64,000 nt of DNA, taken from positions 1 through 64,000 of the forward strand of contig NZ_JAHLQG010000054.1 of assembly GCF_018919065.1 (NCBI RefSeq). Reading direction: 5' to 3'. Both the position numbers and the translations under genes were made by a program. Below the pieces are notes generated by a model that ran no database searches, was not told the origin of the DNA, and saw nothing but the letters and a program-made list of their open reading frames with translations. Shown here one piece after another: positions 25,199 to 34,445 of this stretch. Origin of the DNA: Blautia sp. MSJ-9. Lineage in GTDB: Bacteria > Bacillota > Clostridia > Lachnospirales > Lachnospiraceae. The first letter of the stretch is position 1, and every line of letters starts with the position of its first letter.

Positions 25199-26488
25199 AT
25201 GAGAAAAAAATTACTCGCAGTATTAATGACCGGTGCTATGGTAGCATCCTTTGCAGGATCAGCTACAGTTGTTTCAGCGAAATCTGATGATGACAACAAG
25301 TTAACCGTATGGGCATGGGATCAGAACTTCAATATCAAATCCATGCAGATCGCAGCAGATCAGTATGCAAAAGATCATGAGGGATTTTCTGTAGATATTA
25401 TAGAGACATCTTCTGATGACTGCCAGACTAAACTGACAACAGCAGCAAATGCAGGCGATTACAGCACACTTCCTGATATCGTTCTTATGCAGGACAACAG
25501 CTATCAGAAATATCTGAAGAGCTATCCGGATGCGTTCACAGATCTGAAAGATATCAACATTAACTGGGATGATTTTGGTAAACTGAAACAGTCCTATTCC
25601 ATGGTAGATGATACACACTATGGTGTTCCGTTTGATAACGGTGCTGTTATTGCATGCTATCGTACAGATATCCTTGATGAAGCAGGATATACAATTGATG
25701 ATCTGACAGATATCACATGGTCCAAATTCATGGAAATCGGTAAAGATGTTCATGAAAAAACAGGCAAATATCTTCTTACAAGTGAAGCTACAGGCGGCGA
25801 TACTCTGATGATGATGATGCAGTCCTGCGGAGCTAACTTCGTAAACGAAGATGGCGAAGCTTACATCGTAGGCAATGAAGTGGCAGAGAAATGTATCAAT
25901 CTTTATGTAGATCTGGTTAAGAATGACGTTGTTAAACTTGTAAATAACTGGGATGAATATATCGCTACTATTACAGGCGGTGAGGCAGCAGGTATCGTAA
26001 ATGGTAACTGGATCACAGCTACTCTGATGTCTACAGAAGACCAGAAGGGTCTGTGGCAGATTACAACAATGCCTAAAGTAGATGATGTTGATACAGCCAC
26101 AAACTATGCAAACAATGGTGGATCTTCCTGGTATATTACATCCAACTGCCAGAATGTAGAACTCGCAGAAGATTTCCTTGCAAGCACATTTGGTTCCAGT
26201 ACAGAGTTCTATGATGCAATCCTTCCGGAAGCAGGTGCAATCTCCTGTTATCTGCCGGCAGGTGAATCTGAGGTTTATAACGAGCCAAATGAATTTTTCG
26301 GTGGACAGCCAATCTTCTCAACAATTGTAGAATACTCTTCTCATATTCCGGAGTTCACAAAAACACCGTATCACTATGAAGCAAGAGAATGTGTCAACAC
26401 AGCAGTTGTAAATATTGTAAACGGTACATCTGTAGAAGATGCTCTTCAGGAAGCTCAGGATACTCTGGCATTCAAGATGACTGAATAA
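25199..26488 (+). CDS. Sugar ABC transporter substrate-binding protein (family 1)
   Basis: 429 aa. A signal peptide (1-27, ends VVSA) leads into a family-1 carbohydrate-binding protein (LTVWAWDQNFNIKSMQIAADQYAK; PDIVLMQDNSYQKYLK; AAGIVNGNWI; NNGGSSWYIT). No lipobox Cys is seen near the cleavage site, although such proteins are normally lipid-anchored in Firmicutes. ATG 25199 follows AAAGGAGG. It is first in an operon with two permeases; the ATPase is not encoded here, so a shared MsmK-type ATPase is expected. The sugar cannot be told. Confidence 0.9.
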   Translation: MRKKLLAVLMTGAMVASFAGSATVVSAKSDDDNKLTVWAWDQNFNIKSMQIAADQYAKDHEGFSVDIIETSSDDCQTKLTTAANAGDYSTLPDIVLMQDNSYQKYLKSYPDAFTDLKDININWDDFGKLKQSYSMVDDTHYGVPFDNGAVIACYRTDILDEAGYTIDDLTDITWSKFMEIGKDVHEKTGKYLLTSEATGGDTLMMMMQSCGANFVNEDGEAYIVGNEVAEKCINLYVDLVKNDVVKLVNNWDEYIATITGGEAAGIVNGNWITATLMSTEDQKGLWQITTMPKVDDVDTATNYANNGGSSWYITSNCQNVELAEDFLASTFGSSTEFYDAILPEAGAISCYLPAGESEVYNEPNEFFGGQPIFSTIVEYSSHIPEFTKTPYHYEARECVNTAVVNIVNGTSVEDALQEAQDTLAFKMTE

Positions 26489-26587
26489 ATTCTGATCGCA
26501 GGATCAGATGATGTCAGGATTGCGGGAACAGTGAAACTGTGAAGCAATCTGTAGACAGTAATTAAGTGAATGAAAACAGGTAAGTGC

Positions 26588-26609
26588 GGGGGACTGCCAG
26601 CAGTCCCCC
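26588..26609 (+). promoter_or_regulatory. Intercistronic hairpin between binding-protein and permease genes
   Basis: GGGGGACTG (26588-26596) and CAGTCCCCC (26601-26609) form a perfect 9-bp stem with a CCAG loop and no T-run. Such a structure can stabilise the upstream message so that more binding protein than permease is made. The rest of 26489-26685 shows nothing else. Confidence 0.6.
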
Positions 26610-26685
26610 ATTTTACTGCAAAGAGTTGGTAATTGTCCGGCAAAATGCTGAACAGTTACAGAGTTTTTTGAAAGGAGGAGTTCAC

Positions 26686-27585
26686 GTGAATTCCAAGAAA
26701 AAAGGTATGTCTCTGCTTGGCAAGCAGAGAGCTGCAGGATGGATGTTTCTGGCCCCTGCAACTATCATGATCGCGATCATGAGCTTTTATCCAATGATAC
26801 GTGCATTTATCATTTCCCTGCAGACCGGAGCCGGAGCAAATATGAGATTTGCAGATCCGATCTTCAGCAACTATAAACGTATTCTGGCAGACAAGGTATT
26901 TCAGCAGTCTATTGCAAATACATTCCTGTATCTGATCATTCAGGTGCCAATCATGCTGATACTGGCAATTCTTCTGGCACAGCTTCTGAATAACAAAGAT
27001 TTGAAATTTAAGGGATTTTTCCGTACCTGTGTATTTCTTCCATGTGCGACATCCCTGGTATCTTATTCGTTGATCTTCCGTTCCATGTTTGCTACAGATG
27101 GTCTGATCAATAGTATTCTGATCAAACTTGGAATCTTATCTACCGGCTATAATTTCCTGGGAAATTCCGCCAGTGCCAAGATTGTAATTATCCTTGCGCT
27201 GATCTGGAGATGGACAGGATATAACATGGTGTTCTATCTGGCAGGACTTCAGAATATCGAATATTCTGTATATGAAGCAGCCAAGATTGACGGTGCCAAT
27301 GGCTGGAAGACTTTCTGGAAGATTACAGTTCCGCTTCTGAAACCGACAATTATCATGACATTCATCATGTCAATTAATGGTACACTGCAGCTGTTCGATG
27401 AGTCTGTCAACCTGACAAAGGGTGGACCGGCAAACTCAACAATCACAATGTCCCACTATATTTACAATACATGTTTTATTAACGTACCAAACTTTGGATA
27501 TGCAGCAGCAATGTCATTTATCATATTCATTATGGTAGCTGTACTTGCATTTATTAATTTGAAAGTAGGTGATACACGTGACTAA
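26686..27585 (+). CDS. Sugar ABC transporter permease (MalF-type)
   Basis: 299 aa with six membrane helices. The cytoplasmic EAA loop (YEAAKIDGANGWKTFWKITVPLLKP) is near residue 200. GTG 26686 is used, with AAAGGAGGAG 6-15 nt before; in-frame codons further upstream would include the hairpin. The stop overlaps the next permease start by 8 nt. Confidence 0.92.
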   Translation: MNSKKKGMSLLGKQRAAGWMFLAPATIMIAIMSFYPMIRAFIISLQTGAGANMRFADPIFSNYKRILADKVFQQSIANTFLYLIIQVPIMLILAILLAQLLNNKDLKFKGFFRTCVFLPCATSLVSYSLIFRSMFATDGLINSILIKLGILSTGYNFLGNSASAKIVIILALIWRWTGYNMVFYLAGLQNIEYSVYEAAKIDGANGWKTFWKITVPLLKPTIIMTFIMSINGTLQLFDESVNLTKGGPANSTITMSHYIYNTCFINVPNFGYAAAMSFIIFIMVAVLAFINLKVGDTRD

Positions 27586-28405
27586 GAAAAACAAATCAGC
27601 CATTCAGAGAAGATTGATCCCAACTTATATTTTTCTGATCATCGTGTCATTTATTTCAGTATTTCCATTATACTGGATGATCTCAGCCGCAACTAATACA
27701 TCCACAGATGTGTCACGTGGACGAATCATTCCGGGAAGTCATTTTATGGAAAACTTCCGTAATCTTACAGCCCAGCAGCCACTGTGGAGAGCACTTGGAA
27801 ACTCTTTCTTTTATGCAATCCTTACTACAGTGATCTGTCTTCTGGTCTGCTCTATTGCAGGTTACGGATTTGAAGTTTACCATGATAAGTGGAAAGACAG
27901 AGTATTTTCAATCCTGCTTCTGGCTATGATGGTTCCGCAGGTTGCAACTATGGTTCCGTTGTTCAAAATGTTTTCCAAGGCAGGACTTCTGAATACAGCA
28001 GTAGGTTTTATCCTTCCGATTATTTCCACGCCGTTTATGATCATGATGTTCCGCCAGAATGCCAGATCATTCCCGGTTGATATTATTGAAGCTGCACGTA
28101 TTGACGGACTCAGCGAAGTAAGGATTTTCTTCCAGATGTTCATTCCTACAATGAAATCTACATATGCGGCAGCTGCTGTTATTACCTTTATGAATGCATG
28201 GAACTCTTATCTGTGGCCAAAGGTAATCATGACAGACAACAAAGCGATGACCATGCCAATGCTGATCGCCAACCTGATCACAGGTTATGTGACAGATTAT
28301 GGTATGCTGATGTGCGGCGTATTGTTCTGTTCTATTCCTACAATGATCGTATTCTTTGTATTACAGAAACAGTTTGCAGAAGGTATTACCGGAGCAGTCA
28401 AATAA
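27578..28405 (+). CDS. Sugar ABC transporter permease (MalG-type)
   Basis: 275 aa, six helices. The EAA loop is IEAARIDGLSEVRIFFQMFIPTMKS near residue 175, and the C-terminus is FAEGITGAVK as usual in MalG-type subunits. GTG 27578 with AGGTGA just upstream overlaps the previous gene. The operon ends with the terminator at 28421. Confidence 0.92.
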   Translation: MTKKNKSAIQRRLIPTYIFLIIVSFISVFPLYWMISAATNTSTDVSRGRIIPGSHFMENFRNLTAQQPLWRALGNSFFYAILTTVICLLVCSIAGYGFEVYHDKWKDRVFSILLLAMMVPQVATMVPLFKMFSKAGLLNTAVGFILPIISTPFMIMMFRQNARSFPVDIIEAARIDGLSEVRIFFQMFIPTMKSTYAAAAVITFMNAWNSYLWPKVIMTDNKAMTMPMLIANLITGYVTDYGMLMCGVLFCSIPTMIVFFVLQKQFAEGITGAVK

Positions 28406-28420
28406 AAAACTGAAAAAGAG

Positions 28421-28464
28421 AACACCCGGCAGATTACGAAAAGTAATTTTGCCGGGTGTTTTTT
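28421..28464 (+). terminator. Terminator of sugar ABC operon
   Basis: AACACCCGGCA (28421-28431) pairs with TGCCGGGTGTT (28450-28460) with an inner ATTAC/GTAAT stem and GAAA loop, followed by Ts. Confidence 0.9.
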
Positions 28465-28554
28465 GTCTGTCTATAAATACATTTAAATTTCAGTAGGCAT
28501 ACAGGAAAAAATAGGGTAAAATAAGGCATATGCTGAAAGAATGGGAGAAAAGTT

Positions 28555-29103
28555 ATGGGCATTGAATTAAATATTCTGGACTGGTTCCAGACTTTGCACA
28601 CGCCGTTTCTGGACAAATTGATGGTGTTTATTACAAGTTTGGGAAATGCGGGGATTATATGGATCGTGATGACGATAGTATTTCTTCTGATTCCTAAAAT
28701 GAGAAAAACAGGTGCAGTTATGGCGGCCGCTTTGATAATAGATTTATTGCTTTGCAATGTAATATTAAAAAATCTGGTGGCGAGGACAAGACCTTATGAT
28801 GTAAATACAGGAGTGCAGCTTCTGGTATCCAGACTTCATGATTATTCTTTTCCGTCAGGACATACAGCAGCGGCATTTGCTTCGGTAACTGCTTTATATA
28901 TGGCAGGAGAAAAGAAGCTGTGGAAACCGGTTCTGGTTCTTGCCTGCCTGATTGGGATATCAAGATTGTACCTGTATGTGCATTATCCCACAGATGTTCT
29001 TGGCGGAGTCCTTGCAGGTGCTGTATCAGGATATCTGGGATATCGGTTTGTCCATACCAGAAGAAAAGTGCTGACAGGAGGAAAAAGCGAAAGACAGGTA
29101 TAA
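28555..29103 (+). CDS. PAP2-family membrane phosphatase
   Basis: 182 aa, five to six helices. The three phosphatase motifs are present: KNLVARTRP (~80), PSGH (~102) and SRLYLYVHYPTD (~145-156). It is a lipid phosphatase of the undecaprenyl-diphosphate/phosphatidate type with its active site at the outer membrane face. It is monocistronic; ATG 28555 follows a GGGAGAAAAG site. It converges on bioY. Confidence 0.92.
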   Translation: MGIELNILDWFQTLHTPFLDKLMVFITSLGNAGIIWIVMTIVFLLIPKMRKTGAVMAAALIIDLLLCNVILKNLVARTRPYDVNTGVQLLVSRLHDYSFPSGHTAAAFASVTALYMAGEKKLWKPVLVLACLIGISRLYLYVHYPTDVLGGVLAGAVSGYLGYRFVHTRRKVLTGGKSERQV

Positions 29104-29160
29104 TAAAAGGGTGCAGGTTATCTATGACCTGTACCCTTTTGTGCGTGTATTGGAGAAATA

Positions 29161-29706
29161 TTACCGTATTCTTTTCTTTATCATTGGTCCGACGATCATG
29201 GCGATGATCATTTTTACCAGATCTGCCGGGATGAACGGGATTACGCAGACAGCCAGAGCTGCTTTGAAGGTGTAATCTGCAACCAGACAGAACCATATGG
29301 TTCCGAAAAGGTAGCATACGATGGTTCCGACAATCATACCTATAAGCTGGATCCATGGTTTGCGGCAGTTGTCGATTACCAGTCCGGCAATGACTGCCAT
29401 TACGATAAATCCGATGATGTATCCGCCTGTAGGACCTGCCAGTTTGGCCGGACCGCCTGTGAAGCCGGAGAATACCGGAAGGCCAACAAGTCCGAGCAGA
29501 AGATAAATCAGATAACTGATGGTTCCTTTTTTCCATCCGAGAAGATACAGGGACAGGTAGATTGCCAGGTTGGTGAATGAGATTGGAACCGGGCCGATTG
29601 GAATAGACAGTGGGGCAAGAATACAGGTGACTGCTGCCATCAGTGCGGTCATGGTTATTTCGTAGGTTTTGCTGCGAGGTGCAGTAATGCTTTGTGTCTG
29701 GTTCAT
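29161..29706 (-). CDS. bioY: Biotin ECF transporter S component BioY
   Basis: 181 aa, six helices. It shows BioY motifs PVPISFTNLAIYL, GLPVFSGFTGGPAKLAGPTGGYIIGF and IPFIPADLVK. It binds and imports biotin, alone or with the shared ECF ATPase unit, which is not in this window. ATG 29706 is preceded by AAAGGAGAG. It is 29 nt downstream of bioB and in the same BirA-controlled operon. Confidence 0.95.
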   Translation of the reverse strand: MNQTQSITAPRSKTYEITMTALMAAVTCILAPLSIPIGPVPISFTNLAIYLSLYLLGWKKGTISYLIYLLLGLVGLPVFSGFTGGPAKLAGPTGGYIIGFIVMAVIAGLVIDNCRKPWIQLIGMIVGTIVCYLFGTIWFCLVADYTFKAALAVCVIPFIPADLVKMIIAMIVGPMIKKRIR

Positions 29707-29735
29707 GTTAAAAACTCTCCTTTTAAGTTTGTCGA

Positions 29736-30707
29736 TCATGCGGATTCAATTTCGTAAGTAAATCCTGCATCTGTGATAGTTTTTAAAGTATCTTCGATTC
29801 CCTGACCGCCTTCTGTCAGATAGCCGGATGCAAAGATGGAATCAACAACGCTGAGTAATTTTTTTTCTTCACCTTTGAAGTAAACTTCTCTTCCGGCAGC
29901 GCAGCGGATATCAGATTTTGGTACGAGAAGCCTTGCAAGGCAGAGGACTTTCATGCAATACTCTGTTGTCAGAACGGAGATATCGGCATTTCCAAGCGGA
30001 GTTCCCTTAATCGGCAGCAGGAAGTTGATTGGCAGTGCCTCAGGCTGGATTTCGCGCAGTTCGAGAAGCATATCAACCACATCTTCTTTACTTTCACCCA
30101 TACCAATGATCCCGCCACTGCAGATTTCAAATCCCAGTCCCTGAAGCATATGGATATTCTGTACACGCTGTTCAAAAGTGTGTGTACTGCAAATATTGTG
30201 ATAATAGGAACGGCTGCTGTTCAGGTTATGGTTTATTCGGTCCAGACCGGCTTCTTTCAGCATTCTGGCCTGTTTTTCTGTCAGGAATCCGATAGAGCAG
30301 CAGAGATGTGTTCCATGTTCTTTCATCTTGTGGATTCTGCGTGCAAGTTCTTCAATTTCTTTGTCTGTAAATTTCATACCGCTCAGACCAATGCAGTGTC
30401 TGGATAAATGATAATCGTTTACAAAATCATTGTCCTGATACAGCTTATCTTCATCTACCCATTTGTATTTATCAATATCTGCTGTAGAGCGGCAGGACTG
30501 TGCGCAGTAAGCGCAGTCCTGTGAACAGTTTCCGCTTCGTGCATTTGTGAGGATATGGATACTTACACGATTTCCTTTATATTTATAACGTAAACTTTTG
30601 GCGCGTTCGATCAGTTCGTCAAGCTTCTCATCCGGAGTATTTAAAATAGCAATTGCCTGTTCTCTGGAAATAGAATGACCCTCGTTTTCGTAAAAATCAG
30701 GATTCAT
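29736..30707 (-). CDS. bioB: Biotin synthase
   Basis: 323 aa radical-SAM enzyme inserting sulfur into dethiobiotin. The SAM cluster motif CSQDCAYC is at ~60-67. SGGIIGMGE and the C-terminal 'RCAAGREVYF' region, which contains the Arg ligand of the second cluster, are present. No bioA, bioD or bioF lie nearby, so the cell may salvage dethiobiotin or hold those genes elsewhere. ATG 30707 follows GGAAGG. It is controlled by the BirA box at 30772. Confidence 0.95.
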   Translation of the reverse strand: MNPDFYENEGHSISREQAIAILNTPDEKLDELIERAKSLRYKYKGNRVSIHILTNARSGNCSQDCAYCAQSCRSTADIDKYKWVDEDKLYQDNDFVNDYHLSRHCIGLSGMKFTDKEIEELARRIHKMKEHGTHLCCSIGFLTEKQARMLKEAGLDRINHNLNSSRSYYHNICSTHTFEQRVQNIHMLQGLGFEICSGGIIGMGESKEDVVDMLLELREIQPEALPINFLLPIKGTPLGNADISVLTTEYCMKVLCLARLLVPKSDIRCAAGREVYFKGEEKKLLSVVDSIFASGYLTEGGQGIEDTLKTITDAGFTYEIESA

Positions 30708-30771
30708 AGTGATACCTTCCTTCCCTGAAAAAATTTGTACGGATATCACTGTAACATATAAAAGCGAGAAA

Positions 30772-30801
30772 TGTCAACTATATATAAAAATAAAGTTTAC
30801 A
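30772..30801 (-). promoter_or_regulatory. BirA (biotin repressor) operator and bioB promoter
   Basis: TGTCAAC (30772-30778), 16 nt, GTTTACA (30795-30801) matches the known BirA operator (two 7-nt arms about 14-16 nt apart). On the minus strand the arm at 30772 also contains a TTGACA -35; TACAGT 18 bp on is a fair -10. Binding of BirA-biotin would block the bioB-bioY promoter. Confidence 0.75.
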
Positions 30802-31009
30802 ATCCTGGTTGGTTAGTTACTGTTCACACACAATGTCATTAACTTGAGTTATGAATCAGAGAATAGTATTAGAGAGTGGTTGCATTATTTTATGGAATTG
30901 CTATAGTTACCGTAGTAATAAATTTGTGGTAGGCATAATGAAAAAAGTACGGTAAAATAGATAGAGTGCAGAAAGTATTTTGCCAAAATAAAACAAAAGG
31001 GGGAAGGCC
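30802..31009. other. Intergenic space before the GGDEF/kinase gene
   Basis: About 210 nt, AT-rich. GTTACTGTTCAC at 30816-30827 repeats the inverted end of the MITE at 14207, but no second end is seen. 'GGTAAAATAG' at ~30951 is a possible extended -10 for the following gene. Nothing else is visible. Confidence 0.35.
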
Positions 31010-34000
31010 ATGTCCGAAATAAAGAATAAGAAAAAGAAATCAAGTATTATTCAGATCAGTATCGGTGTTCTGGCAGTTATTCTGGCTATCCTTATTATCA
31101 TAATGATGGGAATTGTCTCAGATATTCAGGGAACGGCCCGTATTGTAAATTATACCGGTTTAGTCAGGGGAGAGACACAGAGACTTATAAAACTGGAGCT
31201 TTCCACGCAGCAGGAAAATGAGATGATCCATGAGATAAGAACTTTTATTGACGGTTTGCGAAATGGAAATGATGAATTAAATCTTGTGCGTCTCGATGAT
31301 GTTGATTTTCAGAATAAAATGCAGGAACTGGATGATAAATTCTCTGACCTGTATAAGAAAATTCATCTTGTGAGATTTAAAGGGGCCAGAAACACAGATA
31401 TTATTCCGGAAAGCGAGAAGTTTTTTGTGATCTGTGATGAAGCAACAGGTCTGGCTGAAAAATATTCGCAGAAAAAAGCCACGTCCTTATCATTGCTTGA
31501 AAAATATATCACAGCAGATATAGTTGTGCTGATGCTGCTGATTGGATATGAGTTCATAAAAGCAATACAATATGCTGCAATGAACCGTCTGCTGCAGCGA
31601 AAAGTATATCTGGATGATGCGACAGGACTTCCGAACAAAAATAAATGTGAAGAATTACTGAGTGAGGAAGAACCGGATGCAGATACCGGTGTCTGCAGTT
31701 TTGATCTTAATAATCTCCGGCGTATTAATGACAGCAGAGGTCATGAAGCCGGTGATGCCTATATCCGTAGATTTGCTATCTGCCTGCGGGATTCCATGCC
31801 GGCTGAGCAGTTTGTGGGAAGAGCAGGTGGAGATGAATTTCTTGCAGTTACCCATGGACTGGACAGGGAACAGATGACACAGTGTCTTGAAAAGGTGCGC
31901 AGGGATATGACAGAGGAATCCAGAGTGTATCCGGATACTCCTTTAAGCTATGCGGTGGGATTTGCACTGGCCGGCGATTTTCCCGGAAGTACAATGAGAG
32001 AGTTGTTTAATTGCGCAGACAAAAACATGTATATCAATAAGAATCATGTAAAAAGGGAAGAGGCTGCAGCAGAAAAGCACCAGGGATATCAGCTGTTAAA
32101 GCTGCTTAATCAGCATGGCAGTAATTTCTCAGACTGTCTGTATTGTGATGCCAGGATGGATACCTATCGGGCGATTCGTTCCAGTGAAAATTTTTTCCTG
32201 GCCTCTGATGGTGCATATTCCGGTGCTGTGGAACAGATCATAGAGGAACAGATTGAAAAGTCCTGTCAGGCAGATATCCGTGAAGGACTGCAGATTTCGG
32301 AGCTTCAAAAGAAGATGCATACGAAGGAAGATGTGCTGGAATATGAGTATAATATCGGAAAACAGGGGGCATATAACCGCCTGACACTGATTCCGGTGGA
32401 CTGGGATGAGGACAAAAAGCTGCATCATTTTCTTCTGGCATTTGAAACCATCCGAAAGACTTCTGAAGGCCAGACAGGGGCAAAAGAGCAGCTGCAGCTT
32501 TATTATGAACAGCTGAAACAGTCTATCCTGGAAAATGACAGCTATGTGGATGCACTTCTGGAATTGTCAGATGTGATCTATACAGTAAATCTGACAAAGG
32601 ATGTTTTGGAAAGAAGAATCGTACTGAATGGAAAAGAACAGAAGAGCCGGGAGCTTTTTATGGACTACCCGCTTCCATGTTCTTATCAGGATTACTGTTG
32701 GGAATATGAGAAAAAAATCACCCAGGAAACAATTGCCGGTTACTGTATGACCGATAATTGTGAAAAGCTGCGTAAGAGGTTTGAAAACGGAGAAACAAAT
32801 ATGTCCGTGGAGTATTGTGCCCGCGAAGATGATGGAAGTATCCGATGGGTACAGAAAACAGTTCTTATGACCAGAGTGGTGATGTTTGATACAGAAATCC
32901 TTGCTGAGGTACCCATGATCTATGCAATCATTCTGTTGCAGGATACCACACAGAGGCATGAACGGGATGAGCAGGAACAGGCGCGCCTTCAGGCAGCCTT
33001 CAATGAGATGCGTGCCGAGAGCAGGGCAAAAACGAATTTCCTCAGCCGTATGAGCCATGATATCAGGACACCTCTGAATGGTATGATTGGTCTGTTAAAG
33101 ATTGACGAGACTCATTTTGAGGATAAGGCACTGCTACGGGAAAATCATAAAAAGATGAAGATAGCAGCGGATTATTTGCTCTCCCTTATCAATGATGTTC
33201 TGCAGATGAGTAAAATAGAGGAAGGTCATATTGTTCTGACACATGAATATATCTGTCTCAAAGACCTGATCTATGAGATTGAGAGCATTATCACGCACAA
33301 GGCAGCAGATGGGGATATTCAGTGGATTTATGAGAAAAATAAGGAGGATATTCCTTATCCGTATGTCTATGGAAGCTCACTGCATCTTCGTCAGATTTTT
33401 CTGAATATCTATGGAAACTGTATTAAGTATAACCGACCGGGAGGAAAGATCACTACGGTAATGGAGGCAGCAGATGTACATGATGGAATCTGTACATACA
33501 GATGGACGATTTCTGATACAGGTATAGGGATGAGTCCGGAGTTCCTGAGCCATATTTTTGATCCGTTTTCACAGGAAAAAACAGATGCCCGGAGTGTTTA
33601 TCAGGGAACCGGTCTGGGAATGGCGATTGCCAGGGGATTGATTGAGCAGATGAATGGAAGTATTGAAGTGACAAGTCAGGTGGGAGTTGGGTCTGTGTTT
33701 GTCATTACTATTCCTTTTGAGATTGCGCGGGAACAGAAAAAGGATAAGGAAATTGCTGAGAAATATGATATTCGTGGATTGCATCTGCTGGCAGCCGAGG
33801 ATAATGAGCTTAATGCAGAAATCGTAGAAATGCTGCTGACAGATGACGGTGCCAAGGTTACAGTTGTAAAAAACGGCAGACAGGCAGTGGAGCACTTCGA
33901 AAGTAATCCTCCGGGAACCTTTGATGCCATATTGATGGATGTTATGATGCCTGTTATGGATGGCATTGCAGCAACAAAAGCCATACGTGCCATGGACCGG

Positions 34001-34156
34001 CCAGATGCAAAAACAATTCCGATCATTGCAATGACTGCAAATGCATTTGAGGAAGACGCAAAAAGATGTCTCGCAGCCGGCATGACCGCACATCTGGCAA
34101 AACCTTTCCAGATAGAGGATGTGGAAAAAGCCATTGTGGAGTGCTGTGGAAGGTGA
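31010..34156 (+). CDS. GGDEF domain / hybrid histidine kinase / receiver protein
   Basis: 1048 aa. Two membrane helices (~15-38 and ~170-190) enclose a ~130-residue external domain. An intact GGDEF domain follows (~200-345; DLNNLRRINDSRGHEAGD and GGDEF at 273-277), so c-di-GMP could be made. Residues ~350-650 form one or two PAS-like sensor domains. HisKA with His683 (SHDIRTPLNG) and an ATPase domain (DTGIGM, GTGLGMAI) come next, and the protein ends in a receiver with acceptor Asp977 (LMDVMMPVMDG) and KPF near 1035. One protein thus joins a cyclic-dinucleotide enzyme to phosphorelay signalling. It stands alone; no cognate regulator is adjacent. Confidence 0.92.
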   Translation: MSEIKNKKKKSSIIQISIGVLAVILAILIIIMMGIVSDIQGTARIVNYTGLVRGETQRLIKLELSTQQENEMIHEIRTFIDGLRNGNDELNLVRLDDVDFQNKMQELDDKFSDLYKKIHLVRFKGARNTDIIPESEKFFVICDEATGLAEKYSQKKATSLSLLEKYITADIVVLMLLIGYEFIKAIQYAAMNRLLQRKVYLDDATGLPNKNKCEELLSEEEPDADTGVCSFDLNNLRRINDSRGHEAGDAYIRRFAICLRDSMPAEQFVGRAGGDEFLAVTHGLDREQMTQCLEKVRRDMTEESRVYPDTPLSYAVGFALAGDFPGSTMRELFNCADKNMYINKNHVKREEAAAEKHQGYQLLKLLNQHGSNFSDCLYCDARMDTYRAIRSSENFFLASDGAYSGAVEQIIEEQIEKSCQADIREGLQISELQKKMHTKEDVLEYEYNIGKQGAYNRLTLIPVDWDEDKKLHHFLLAFETIRKTSEGQTGAKEQLQLYYEQLKQSILENDSYVDALLELSDVIYTVNLTKDVLERRIVLNGKEQKSRELFMDYPLPCSYQDYCWEYEKKITQETIAGYCMTDNCEKLRKRFENGETNMSVEYCAREDDGSIRWVQKTVLMTRVVMFDTEILAEVPMIYAIILLQDTTQRHERDEQEQARLQAAFNEMRAESRAKTNFLSRMSHDIRTPLNGMIGLLKIDETHFEDKALLRENHKKMKIAADYLLSLINDVLQMSKIEEGHIVLTHEYICLKDLIYEIESIITHKAADGDIQWIYEKNKEDIPYPYVYGSSLHLRQIFLNIYGNCIKYNRPGGKITTVMEAADVHDGICTYRWTISDTGIGMSPEFLSHIFDPFSQEKTDARSVYQGTGLGMAIARGLIEQMNGSIEVTSQVGVGSVFVITIPFEIAREQKKDKEIAEKYDIRGLHLLAAEDNELNAEIVEMLLTDDGAKVTVVKNGRQAVEHFESNPPGTFDAILMDVMMPVMDGIAATKAIRAMDRPDAKTIPIIAMTANAFEEDAKRCLAAGMTAHLAKPFQIEDVEKAIVECCGR

Positions 34157-34199
34157 TGCCATCTGTAAGGTCTGTTGCAATCAGTAAATTATCATAAGC

Positions 34200-34335
34200 A
34201 GAGTTAAAAGTCCGGATGACGAAAATATGAGTAGAGAAAGGCGTAAGTCACAGAACTGAGAGTCCATCACATGAAGGCTGATAAGACTGATTGCTGAAAG
34301 AGTTTTCTCTGAGATTGGGCTACTGACATAGAATA
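34200..34335 (+). ncRNA. Possible structured RNA or long 3' UTR
   Basis: The 289-nt space between the GGDEF/kinase gene and the LacI gene holds the 20-mer AACTGAGAGTCCATCACATG (34254-34273). It is identical to bases 56981-57000 in the hsp20 leader, and weaker similarity extends ~15 nt upstream. A strong terminator follows at 34339. This could be a small RNA or a shared regulatory element; no known family is recognised. Confidence 0.3.
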
Positions 34336-34338
34336 AGA

Positions 34339-34380
34339 GAAGGTGCAAATCATAGAAATGTGGTTTGCACCTTCTTTTTT
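34339..34380 (+). terminator. Strong terminator
   Basis: GAAGGTGCAAA (34339-34349) pairs with TTTGCACCTTC (34364-34374) and runs into a T-run. Confidence 0.88.
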
Positions 34381-34445
34381 GCGTTCACCCACTGCAGAAT
34401 TAATTGGATTAAGATGCATTATTTACGAGGATTGCTATAAGCAAA

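Noticed and set aside
30816-30827. Second MITE copy suggested by GTTACTGTTCAC
   Set aside because: No matching right end, target duplication or internal similarity to 14207-14396; at most a relic or chance match.
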